Shown here: piece after piece, positions 54,546 to 64,000 of the stretch | How positions within the stretch are numbered: the stretch's first letter is position 1 | How the letters are laid out: each line of letters begins with the position of its first letter | Assembly (NCBI GenBank): GCA_021613335.1 | Contig: JAJTWR010000266.1 | Coordinates: 1,864,501-1,928,500, forward strand | Reading direction: 5' to 3' | Length of the DNA: 64,000 bases | Source of the DNA: Whitmania pigra | Lineage: Eukaryota > Annelida > Clitellata > Hirudinida > Haemopidae | The notes under the pieces: generated by a model | Database searches by the model: none | What the model was told of the DNA's origin: nothing | What the model saw: only the letters and a program-made list of their open reading frames with translations | Program-made: the position numbers and the translations under genes

Positions 54546-56700
54546 ATTCCCTCTAAGCTGCGCAATCGCCAGTTAAATTATGTTATAAAAAATACAATTT
54601 TTTAAAATTATTTTTATTAATTTTACAATTGTGCGCCAAACTTTGACCCCCACTTGATTACTGAAACTTTTTAAATAACTTTATTGTTTTATTGAAATTT
54701 TGTAATTGCTACAATTTTAGGAAAATTCTCGATGCCGAAAAAAGGAATCAGATTCTGTATCGCCCCAGACGCTGACGCTTATGGTGCTCTGCATATGCAT
54801 ATATTATTATTATTATAGTGTTGGCGGGCATCGAAGAAAATATTGCTAAGGCATTTCATTTCAATGAAACTTTTTTGAGCATGGTACGTGGATTTTCAGC
54901 ATAAACATGCGCACATTGAGGACAGTGACTGGCAGACGAGTTCTTAAGAAGGGACGTAATTTTGGGAAAGGGGGGATTCCAAACTGATTTTAGACGAAAA
55001 GAAGCTAGAAGCTAAAATAAGGTCAAACAAGTCTATTAGCAAAAAATTTTCTGCAAACTTTAAATTGGCAAATTTCCATAGAGCATAAATATATTATTAT
55101 ATATAATCTTTAGTTATTCAAGGTTGTCCCACCCCAATATTATAAAGGAAGAAATCATTATACAATCTGAGTAACAGGCTTAACCGGCTGGACATGAATG
55201 TTTGCGTGGTTCTCATAGATTATACTATAATCGCTGTTTTAAATATAGGACTATTAACAATTAATAATTTCATTGCCATTAATCTTTCAATAATTAACAA
55301 CCAGTTAATAGTTAAAAAACAAGTAAATTGAAAACAAATTGACAATCGAATTTAATTTATTGAACATTTTTTTTTCATTATGCCAGGAATATTTATTTAT
55401 TTATTTATTTAAGCTAATATTGAAAGTATCCGTGCCAGGATTTAAAAGGCACTGTTACTATCAAAAACAATCAGTTCTACAATCGAGCGAGCTAGATTTT
55501 AAAAGAATTTTTAGATGTTAACGACTGATAATAACAGAGATTAATGTTATGCACATGGAACCTTACATATGAACTAATATTAAATTATCTGTTATTATTC
55601 ATTTCAATCATTTATTACGTAGTTTTCAACCAATCAGTCTTTTAAGAAGACTACTTCTTCGCAATATCAGGTACTTCATTCACAGCAGGCTGTTCTGATC
55701 TGCCTCTCAAGTGATACGAACAAAAGATGACGATTTTGGAAAATGACAAGGTTAACTTTTCACTTTAGAGAATCATTAACTAATTTTTAACCGTCATCAG
55801 TAACCTCGAAATGTTTGGTTCTTCTCTGAATTTCACAGTCTTCATACTCTGATTCTGAATCATTACGTGTCGAGATCAGTCCACATTGATCAGTAAGTAA
55901 TCAATGCAAATAATTTAATTGTATTGAAATTAATTAATCGCTAACATTTCTTAACGGCAATCTAACCGTTAAAACATTCCTCAAAGTGGGTAGCCCTTAT
56001 TAAATACCAACTTGAATTCCAACTTATCAACTTACATAATTCGAAAAATTCTAAACTCAGAGGAGGGATCAAAAGAAATTAGATGATCTGAGTAACAAGC
56101 GTGACTTAAGAAATGTCTGTAAAGTGATTATCTTTGTGTGGCATGGCATAAGTTGCACATCAATCGATAAGCTGACAGAAACTCAGGGCAGCTGGAATTG
56201 TATATGTTGTTAGAGTCCGACAGAAAATGATTTTTTGGGTGGGAACGAAAAATACACCGAATATAAAAAAATGCTCGACACCGAAAAATAAAAATAAAAC
56301 GTAAAGTGAAACCGATTTATGGTAGTATATCGTAGTATAGATTCCTCAAAAGACAGTTTGAATGTCGTTAGCGAAGGAACAACTTTGAAGAAAACCCGTG
56401 GCCGTATTTAAACAAAATGTTCAGATTTGAATCAAGAAAAGGAAAATCGTATAAGTGCATCCGACAGAAGTTAAGGAATACAAATTTTTAACAAGAATTG
56501 CACGTAAGAGATAGGCAGACAATGACTATCACAGGGAACCAAAGAGGAAATGTCATAAAACACCAGTTTCCCAGTCATTTGGTTCAAATCTTGTGACACA
56601 GACAGCAGTCGACGATAGTGTTTTGAAATCCTTGTCGTTGGAGGCCTGCTTCCTTTACGTTTGTTGAATTGCCAGAGTTTGTTGGCCTTATAAAAACTGG
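54546..56700. other. AT-rich DNA with unclassified repeats
   Basis: Starts with CATTCCCTCTAAGCTGCGC at about 54544, wording like the ends of some hAT elements. Two related segments begin near 55135 and 56060 (both contain CTGAGTAACA.GC), suggesting a dispersed repeat. No coding exon recognised. Confidence 0.4.
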
Positions 56701-56708
56701 TAGCCAAA

Positions 56709-57570
56709 ATGGTCTCTGCAACATCATGTAAACTTATTAATGCGCTGTTGGATGGCATCGAGCGAAGATTCCAGAACTTATTTAATGACATAGATGTCAC
56801 AGCTGCTGCCATCATCCATCCAAAGTTCAAAATATATTGGACAGACAGCAGCTCATTGATTGACAGTGGAACTCAGGTATGTCCAATCTTACATATTATG
56901 CAGCATAAAAGTGGCAATAGTATAATATAATAATATATTTTTGGGATCAAAGTTAATATTGTCATACATCTTCTAAATCAGATTAATCAATTTCAGCACT
57001 TGAAAAATCTGTTGGCTGCATTTTCTAATGCAGCAATGGTGGATGAGCTGAAAGCATCATATTCATCTGATGCTGACAGTTTCTTCAATTGCACAAGGTC
57101 GACCGATCAAATGACATGAACATTATTAATGGAAGCGAAACCCTGAAGAAATTATTTATCCAGTTGAACACTCTTCTGCCAGCTAGTGCAGCTGTTGAAC
57201 GCTTATTCAGCTATGCTGGTATGACAATGAACAGCCGAAGGGACAGAATGAGTGACAAATCGAGGACTTGTTAGAATTAAACAAACATTTGTGATTGTAA
57301 TAAATAATAAAAACACAAAGAAAATACATTGGTTCAAATGTTATTACTTAATGATTGTTAGTACTAGCAGTTAATACCAACAATTGTTTAAACGATACAT
57401 AGAGACAAACCATTTTAAATAATAAGGAATGATCACAATAATGGCGGCATCAAAGATACTTGTAATTTTCACTTAAAAGTAACTTTTTACTTTTACTTGA
57501 GTAAACTTTTTACTTTTTTGAGGTATTACTTTTACATAATTACTGAAATGAGGTACTTTTTACAACACTG
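56709..57570 (+). mobile_element. hAT transposon, 3' half, degenerate
   Basis: 56709-56878 encodes a hAT-type segment (LLDGIERRFQNLF, AAIIHPKFKIYW); a GTATGT...TTTCAG interval looks like an intron, then coding resumes near 56998 and shifts frame near 57090. 57140-57270 encodes the C-terminal dimerisation motif (PASAAVERLFSYAG, NSRRDRMSD). The right end at about 57470-57570 has the typical repeated TTTTTACTTTTACTT stretch and ends in TACAACACTG. The matching left end was not found. Related to ZBED/hAT families by these motifs. Confidence 0.8.
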
Positions 57571-58295
57571 AGTATAATAAAGTATGTAATTTAACATGTA
57601 AAAAATAAATTTAAATAGTTTTCATTTATTAAATTTAAATTTATAGACAAGTTTTAGACAAACTTATTAAGAACTATTTATGAAAAGTTATATTATGGCG
57701 ATCGATAAGCGCCGATGTTTTTGTTTTGAGTCTCGAGCCTCATGGGCTGACACAAAGCTAATTGCGATTATTGGAGCCTCACTACTACTGAATATGGCAA
57801 TAAATTAATCAAGTGATTTCTTAAATTAATATTATTGGTTAAACAGTATATGTTGTCGACATTAGTATTAATGGTATAACATAACAAAATAAGGTCCGAC
57901 AGTTTACCAAATTATTAAAAGTAAATTTCTCCTAGTTTTTATTTTAAATGTTTAAAAAGGAGTATAATAAAGTTATTATTTATTTTACAAATATTGTCAC
58001 GTAGTTCCTGGGTTGCCAAGCCGATCAAATGCTATTTAACTGTCTTCATTAATTTTGATCTTAGTTGGAAAAATTTAGTCTATAAAATAAGGCGAGACAT
58101 CAGCCAATTTATAGCATTTTAGTTTCTAGTTAGACTTTGATGCATCACCAAATGAAATATTAATTCCTCTTGGTCATTTGCGTAGGCCAATGGTTTTTTG
58201 GAAGAGGGCCACAATTCGAATTCCGAAAGCCTTCGGGGGCCAAACGCCTGAGCTCCTGTAAAAATGATGCGAAATTTATTGTTTAGAGACTTTTG
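57571..58295. other. AT-rich DNA, no gene
   Basis: Nothing coding recognised. A short GC-richer phrase near 57710-57770 is unexplained. Confidence 0.4.
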
Positions 58296-58540
58296 GTTTG
58301 ACTGAAACATGGTTGAATCATGAACCAGATGGCTTATTTCTCCCTAAAGATTATCAAGCTTTTCGTTGTGATAGAGGATCTCGTGGTGGTGGTGTGGCTC
58401 TGATTGTCAAGAAGAAACTCAGAGTCAGACAGATCTCAATTCCACCTGAATACAACCATATTGAAATAGTTTGTGTTGACATTTACACTGATAGCTCAAC
58501 ATGCAGAGCTGTAATTGTTGTGACGTCATCTTGGATATAA
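58296..58540 (+). mobile_element. LINE endonuclease fragment
   Basis: Encodes about 75 residues of an apurinic-type endonuclease of a non-LTR retrotransposon: TETWL, then DYQAFRCDR and RGGGVALIVKK. Both ends are cut off; the neighbouring MULE-type element may have interrupted it. Confidence 0.7.
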
Positions 58541-58655
58541 AAGGAACAGGCCTCGGGCGCGAGAGGGTTTTTGTTCGAGTTCTACGAGTTTTAGGGAGTT
58601 GATACGGTTGTTGAGCAATAGGGATTGCGAGTTGGTGATATTACGTACTTGGTAG

Positions 58656-59616
58656 GGGTACCGGACTATTGAACGAAGGAGACGATAAATCGAATAACGA
58701 ATTAGACCTTATAACCAAGTCCCAATCATCTGAGTTAAGCAACGGACTATAATCAAATATATAAAGACCTTATAACGAATCGTTAAAACGTCTCCTTCGT
58801 TAGTCGATGTAAGATCTAATTCGTTATAAGATCCAATGTATATAGGAAAAAAAATTTAATTTAATAAATAAAACTAGTAAATTCGAATTTATCGCCAATT
58901 TTATTGTTTCGAATAAATATCGGGATTAATGAATTGACAACTCAACAAGCAATTGTTTGGCAGTTATGTCTCCGTCTTTGTATTTCATCCACGCCTTAGA
59001 AACGGCTACATCTCTTGCAGTGACTTTTTTGTCTCGAAGGCACTGCCCTTCCTTCAATAAGGGGTCGATGGTGGAAATGTTTTGCGCTTCTTTTAGCAAA
59101 ACTTGAACCAAGTCACTGATGTTTCTGATGGCTTTTGCGTCGGCATTCAGTTTAGTATGCCACCCTTCCACGTCGTTATTGGTGCGGACTTGGTCATCAT
59201 AGACGCACCACTATGTGACTTTAAAGTGGCCAGCGATCCATTGCTTATGTACATAATCACAAAGGCCCTACAACATAATCAAAAATAATTATAAGCGAGG
59301 GAAACCCTTGCATTGCTTGAGAAGATGATATTTAAATATTGTGGTAGACGAAATAACGAATTGGATCTTATAACGACAATTGAACGTAAGAGACGATATA
59401 ACGAATAACGAAGGAAACCTTAAAACGAATCGTTAACGCTCGTTATAAGGTCTAATTCGTTATTCGATATAACGTCTTTTTCGTTCAATTGTCTACAAGC
59501 CTAACGAATTAAATTTTGTAACGAATTAAATCTTATATTAGGTCTTGTAACGATTCGTTATAACGTCTTATTCGTTATTAGTTATATCGTCTCCTTCGTC
59601 CAATAGTCCGGCACCC
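58656..59616. mobile_element. MULE-type DNA element with composite inverted ends
   Basis: 961-bp unit. The first 31 bases match the reverse complement of the last 31 with two mismatches (starts GGGTACCGGACTATTG). Inside each end are several copies of short modules (ATAACGAATTAGACC, AACGAATCGTTA, CGTCTCCTTCGTT) in both orientations. The middle holds the transposase remnant listed separately. No clear 8-10 bp target duplication was seen beside the ends. Confidence 0.75.
58926..59270 (-). pseudogene. MULE transposase C-terminal remnant
   Basis: The minus strand encodes VYDDQVRTNNDVEGWHTKLN, a close match to the RTNN.VEGWH motif C-terminal to the catalytic domain of MULE/FLYWCH-associated transposases, then about 65 residues to a TGA. 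The same frame continues upstream past one in-frame TAG to DYVHKQWIAGHF, also family-like. The catalytic part is missing. Confidence 0.75.
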
Positions 59617-59799
59617 AAAGTTCGCCCATGTCCTACTTGCGCATTTTGTACGTGTTTAGCTTTGTGCTCCTAAACATCCCATTAATTAATTAATTATTTT
59701 CATTAATTATAGTAAAAATTGAATATATTATTTTAAATATTTGACAAGTTATAATCGTTAAATTTAGTTGAAGTTTAGGGTGTTTGTATACAATAAAAT

Positions 59800-60660
59800 G
59801 ATGTTTCCATAAATGGTGTTTCTCATGACAGTGATATGTATTAGATATTTGAGGGTCTTAATTGATGATCACTTATCTTGGCTCAAACATATCTCTTACG
59901 TTCAAAATCATGTTTCTAAGAACATTGGTGTAATATCTAGAATTCGGTCATTTATTGACACAAAAGTTGCTCTTCTGTTATATTTCCCTTTTATTTACCC
60001 TTACCTAACTTACTCTAATATAATATGGACATCTACTTATAACACACATTTACATCAATTGCATGTATTGCAAAAAAACAGATTGTACGAAAAATTCTTA
60101 TTATCCCCCTCATCATCAACTGCCTCTGTCTTCTCTAAAAAGAGTATGTTAAATATATCACAAATTCGTAATTTACAAACTGCTCATTTCATGTTTTCAT
60201 GTGATTTCAATTCTTTTCACAAAATATTCTCTGGTTTTTTCGTATCAAGCAGTAACTACAGCAATACTTCACACTTTCTAAGTAAAACATATAAATATAG
60301 TCCGTTTTTTCTAAATCCACACTTAAATTATTCTCCATTCAATGTTATGGCCCAAGACTTTACTCCTCCATACCTTCATCTATCAAGGACCTAACTCAGT
60401 TAAACACATGCCCTTTCAAATTACTTTATTTACTATTCAAAATGTCGTGTAAACAATATTTATTGAGTGGAAGTGTATAGCTTATGATTTTGTATATAAC
60501 TACTTTCATGGTCAGTGCGACAGCTTCCTTAAGGCTGGCCCTTGGGTTTATTTGAATTTATTTGCTTTCGCTTTTTTTTTCTGTATATATAACGGTTTAT
60601 TTGTTTGTTTGATTCAATAAACTCATTTAAAAAATAAATAATAAAAATTTAAAAAAATTA
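59800..60660 (+). mobile_element. LINE reverse transcriptase 3' end and 3' UTR
   Basis: 59840-60394 encodes the C-terminal part of a non-LTR reverse transcriptase (YLRVLIDDHLSW, NIGVISRIRSF, YPYLTYSNIIW, LHVLQKNRLY). The frame shifts just before this, and the 5' part is gone. The unit ends in an AATAAA and an A-rich tail at about 60615-60660, the normal 3' end of a truncated LINE copy. CR1/Jockey-like clade by wording. Confidence 0.8.
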
Positions 60661-60771
60661 AATGTTATATAAAAAATTGAGTAATATTGAATTCATACTT
60701 AATGATTTTTGAGCACTGTACTTGCTTAACTGTAGAAAAAAATTCAATTTTCTTAATGTCAACATAAGGCT

Positions 60772-60873
60772 TTGTTTATAATGATGTTTATAATGATGTT
60801 TATAATGATCAATATGATGATGATTATGATGATGATTATGATGATGAATATGATGATGATTATGATCATGTTT

Positions 60874-60924
<51 letters not shown>

Positions 60925-60934
60925 GATGATGATG

Positions 60935-60985
<51 letters not shown>

Positions 60986-61018
60986 TGATGATGATGATGA
61001 GATGATGATGATGATGAT

Positions 61019-61073
<55 letters not shown>

Positions 61074-61087
61074 TGATGATGATGATA

Positions 61088-61146
<59 letters not shown>
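60772..61146. repeat. GAT array with an embedded (CTG)10
   Basis: About 370 bp, starting with 12-bp TTTATAATGATG units, then GAT with ATTGAT breaks, and a block of ten CTG at 60938-60967. False poly-His, poly-Ser and poly-Ile frames on the minus strand come from this array. It directly follows the A-rich LINE tail. Confidence 0.97.
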
Positions 61147-61148
<2 letters not shown>

Positions 61149-61269
61149 CCATTTCCTTGCCATTTCCTATTTTTTCTAAACTAACATAAAAAATTTCAAG
61201 ATCGTTATAATTAAATATGTCAGGGAATTTCATTAAGAGGAAGATTTATCGTCTAAAATATTATTAAGA

Positions 61270-61625
61270 TTCCAACTAATCTCTTAGTTTCTGTTCTCCC
61301 CATCCATGGACTTTTCAGGTTGGCATGTAACTTATACGAGATAAAAGCAAGCCTGTTAAACTTGTTTTGGACACGTTGTAATAAATGTATTAAAAAGGTA
61401 GATGTATCATAAAAAAGGGAATTACAATGGTCTAGACGAGAGAGAACGAGGCTATATGCAAGGGCAGAGGTGCCGATGGAAAGTAGGGAACGGATGTGCC
61501 CAGGTGAGGTGATTGCAGGAAGGTGAGGTGCAAATCAAAAACAACACCTAGGGTTGTAGAAGAAAGAAAAGGGATTCCAGCGACGTTTATGGAAAGAGGA
61601 CGCGACAGATGAGTTTTGAGGCGAG
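61270..61625 (-). mobile_element. Second LINE reverse transcriptase remnant
   Basis: Minus-strand translation shows, across at least two frames, GVVFDLHLTF, then SLVLSRLDHCNSLFYD and LLQRVQNKFNRLAF, which match the conserved tail of CR1/L2-type reverse transcriptases. Heavily mutated. Confidence 0.65.
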
Positions 61626-61859
61626 AGGTTTTGGCAATGAATTTCAGATATCTGCGGATTCAGTTCAAAAAAGTTAACGAGATTTCAATCATTGATGGTA
61701 TCCGAGCAATTCCGCAAAATACTAAACGATTGAATTTGCTGAAGATATGTTTTGAATCTAATTTCTTCCCTCAGGATAGGCTAAACCGGACATTTTATCT
61801 TCTTGAGGTGTTGATTCAGAGCATGTTTTCCAACTCGGAGTCTGGAACTTAGAACCTCC

Positions 61860-62085
61860 TTCCTTCTTGAGCCACATTAGAATTTGTTCTTTGTCGGCTG
61901 CCACTCCGTTTGTCTCTCCACATGAGGTTGAGAACTTGTGGAGGTGAGCTAAAGACAAGTTTAAGAGGATACGTGGCATCTCAGACATTCATATAGAATC
62001 ATACCTGAATCAGTTCCTTTGGAATAGGCTTGGGAACTCTTGTTTCCAGCGTAACCTGGAACTTATCCAGAAATACTATCCCGCG
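61860..62085 (+). mobile_element. ISXO2-like / Merlin-type transposase fragment
   Basis: Plus-strand frame from about 61921 reads HEVENLWR, a stop, then AKDKFKRIRG and SYLNQFLWNRLGNS, which fits the C-terminal motif (VE..WR..K...R...Y..EFLWRR) of the ISXO2/IS1595-like transposase domain used by Merlin elements. Truncated at the N terminus. Confidence 0.6.
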
Positions 62086-62104
62086 AAAATATTATTGTTT
62101 TGCA

Positions 62105-62312
62105 TTGTATTGTGGGTTCCAAAACAACCGTTTTCAGAGTGTTGGACACAGGAACTTTGTCCCACTTGCATAATTAGACGCGAGCTCCGAGCGCCATGCT
62201 TGTTTACGTTTCATGAACTTAACGCGATATTATTCCTTCTCAACTCGAGTCAAAAATTCATCTGTTCAACATTTATTCTTCTGATTGTCTTTATATATAC
62301 AGTTACACTACA
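62105..62312 (+). mobile_element. Probable 5' LTR of the Ty3/gypsy element
   Basis: Sequence before the primer binding site; it should end in CA at 62311-62312. The left boundary (TGTGGG near 62106) is a guess because the partner LTR is outside the window. Confidence 0.45.
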
Positions 62313-62315
62313 AAT

Positions 62316-62333
62316 TGGTTACCCCGACGTGAT
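62316..62333 (+). other. Primer binding site, tRNA-Trp type
   Basis: TGGTTACCCCGACGTGAT is complementary to the 3' end of tRNA-Trp with one mismatch. A tRNA-Trp primer is a hallmark of the CsRn1 clade of Ty3/gypsy elements. Confidence 0.75.
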
Positions 62334-62342
62334 AGAAGAGAT

Positions 62343-64000
62343 ATGGAAGATCGACGTCAGAGGAGGTCGGAGCTCTACCACGTGTGACAGCAATCAGCAT
62401 GTAGTTGCCGCCGTTTTTCACAGCGAACCCGAGACTGTGGTTCGCCAACATCGAGGCGTTGTTTCACATGCAACGCCTGAAGTACGAGACTCAGCGATAC
62501 CCACACGTGGTACACAATCTGCCCTTCCATGTAGCGGAGCAAGTCCAGGACCTCATCTACGAGGTTCCAAGCCAGAGGCTGTACTCCGGTCTCAAGGAGG
62601 CCATGCTGCAGCGCTGCGGACAATCTCAACAGACAAGGGTGAGGAGCCTTTTCAGCGCAGTGCACCTGGAAGGTCGGCTACCCAGCCAACTCCTTCGACA
62701 CATGAAGACGCTGCTGGGCGACAATTTGATGGACGAAGCCATCCTCCGGCAGCTGTGGGTTGATAAGCTGCCACCTCACATCCGGTCCATGCTGGCGACA
62801 GCCCACGACAAAAGCCTCCTGGAACAGTCCATTCTGGCGAACCAAATCATGGACGCGTACACCGAACCCGCAGTCTCACGGGTAGTGACGGCCCCCCTGC
62901 AAGGACAGACCACCATGGAAGACATCAGCCTCAGGCTTCAGCTGATCACCGCCAGGCTGGCCAGGTTGGAGACCACTAGAAAAGAGCCTAGGCGACACAC
63001 ACGACCCCGCAGCAGGAGCAGATCCCAAGCAAGGCGCAGAAACACACCGGGCATGTGCTGGTACCACGCCACATACCGGGAGAAGGCCCAACGCTGCCAA
63101 CAGCCTGCCCCTTCCAGTCATCAAACTTCAGGGCCTAGCAGTAGCTGTGACGGCTGCCTCTGGCCAACATCATGGAAGTCGCCTGTTCCTCATCGATGAC
63201 GTTTCCAACGGCCTGAAGTTTCTTGTCGACAACGGATCGGATGTCAGCGTCATCCCCCGCCTCTCCAGCACTCGCTCAAGACATCACCCTTCACGCTGCA
63301 GGCTGCCAATGGCACGACGATTAGGATGTACGGTCAAAAATCTCTGTCGTTAGATTTGGGTTTGAGGCGCAATTTCCAGTGGATCTTCGTTGTCGCCGAT
63401 GTGCAGTCCCCAATCATTGGAGCAGATTTCCTGGGCCATTTTAACTTGAACGTCGACATGTTCAACAAGAGGCTCATCGACAACCAGACAACTTTATCAG
63501 TCGTTGGATCCATCAGCGCAGCACCTCCAACCCACATCCACCTGGCGCGAGCAACGAACAACCTCATCACCGGGCTTCTGGACAAGTTTCCGTCCGACAG
63601 GCCTTCCGACTTCAACGGCAACTTCAAGCATCACATTGTAACAGACGGCCCACCTGTTTTCTCCAAGCCACGCCGACTTCACCCCGACAAGTTCAAGATC
63701 GCCAAGGCTGAGTTCGAGCACATGCTCCAGTTGGGAATCATCCGCCCCTCTTCCAGCCCATGGTCGTCACCTCTACACATTGTTCCAAAATCTTCAGGAG
63801 ACTGGAGGCCATGCGGAGATTACAGAGCACTGAATGCACGGACGGTTCCGGACAGATACCCCATTCCGCATCTACATTACTTCACCAACGACTTTGACCA
63901 AGGCACAGATCTTCTCAAGAATCGATCTCGTCAGAGCCTACCACCACATTCCCATCGCGGAGGACGACATATCCAAGACCGCCATCACTACACAGTTCGG
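62343..64000 (+). mobile_element. Ty3/gypsy (CsRn1-like) retrotransposon, gag and first part of pol, defective
   Basis: An ATG at 62343 opens gag but meets a stop after 14 codons; another TAG sits just before the long gag frame (62405-63199). That frame has the capsid-like RLWFANIEALF, an Arg-rich stretch, and a CWYH-type zinc knuckle near 63055, then loses frame. The protease follows in another frame ([13 protein letters not shown], where DTGA is usual). From about 63270 a third frame runs through [15 protein letters not shown] into reverse transcriptase ([37 protein letters not shown]) and shifts again near 63905. So it is an inactive copy, read left to right, leaving the window inside reverse transcriptase. 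Confidence 0.88.

Noticed and set aside
61616..61852. 78-codon plus-strand frame before the ISXO2-like fragment
   Set aside because: It does not show transposase motifs and cannot be joined to the fragment without shifts.

Overview
This is nuclear DNA of an animal. Protein-coding genes are split by many GT-AG introns of roughly 50 to 1,200 bp, intergenic DNA is AT-rich and full of simple repeats, and most gene products are metazoan (KLF, Scratch/SNAG zinc finger, SLC26, ABHD17, RPRD2, ZER1/ZYG11-like). Asn/Ser/Gln homopolymer runs and the transposon set fit an invertebrate bilaterian. I cannot name the species. No tRNA, rRNA or CRISPR array was recognised.

Layout. 1-962 (+): 3' end of a Kruppel-like factor gene (KLF5-like). 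2785-5583 (-): complete 11-exon POLR1C/RPAC1, shared subunit of RNA polymerases I and III. 6583-10366 (-): complete 7-exon SLC26 anion transporter. 11.69-12.06 kb (+): copy of the 3' end of a ZER1/ZYG11-like gene, followed by two candidate exons of an unknown gene. 14675-16454 (-) and 17134-21844 (+): ABHD17 and RPRD2, head to head across a 679-bp shared promoter region. 22-36 kb: gene desert rich in GAT, ATT and GGAT arrays, with islands of unique sequence. 36373-39190 (-): Scratch-type zinc-finger repressor in two exons, with a TATA box upstream. 42.9-44.5 kb (+): candidate two-exon 3' end of an unrecognised gene with a 306-bp CAT array in its intron. 45759-49120 and 50290-53778 (-): tandem pair of fast-evolving ZER1/ZYG11-like genes. 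54-64 kb: graveyard of transposons (Tc1/mariner, hAT, two or three LINEs, a MULE-type element with inverted ends, an ISXO2-like fragment), ending in the 5' half of a Ty3/gypsy retrotransposon that leaves the window.

The genes do not form an operon or a common pathway. The two points of most interest are (1) the tandem ZER1/ZYG11-like pair, which keeps the LRR plus armadillo layout of CUL2 ubiquitin-ligase substrate receptors but has lost acidic residues of the N-degron pocket and the C-terminal repeats, and (2) the 25-44 kb neighbourhood of scratch, where CACGTG E-boxes, mostly as TCACGTGAT, occur far more often than expected and lie beside Scratch-type CAGGTG sites and T-box-like palindromes.

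All exon boundaries were set by hand from splice signals, reading phase and family resemblance. No alignment or search was run.
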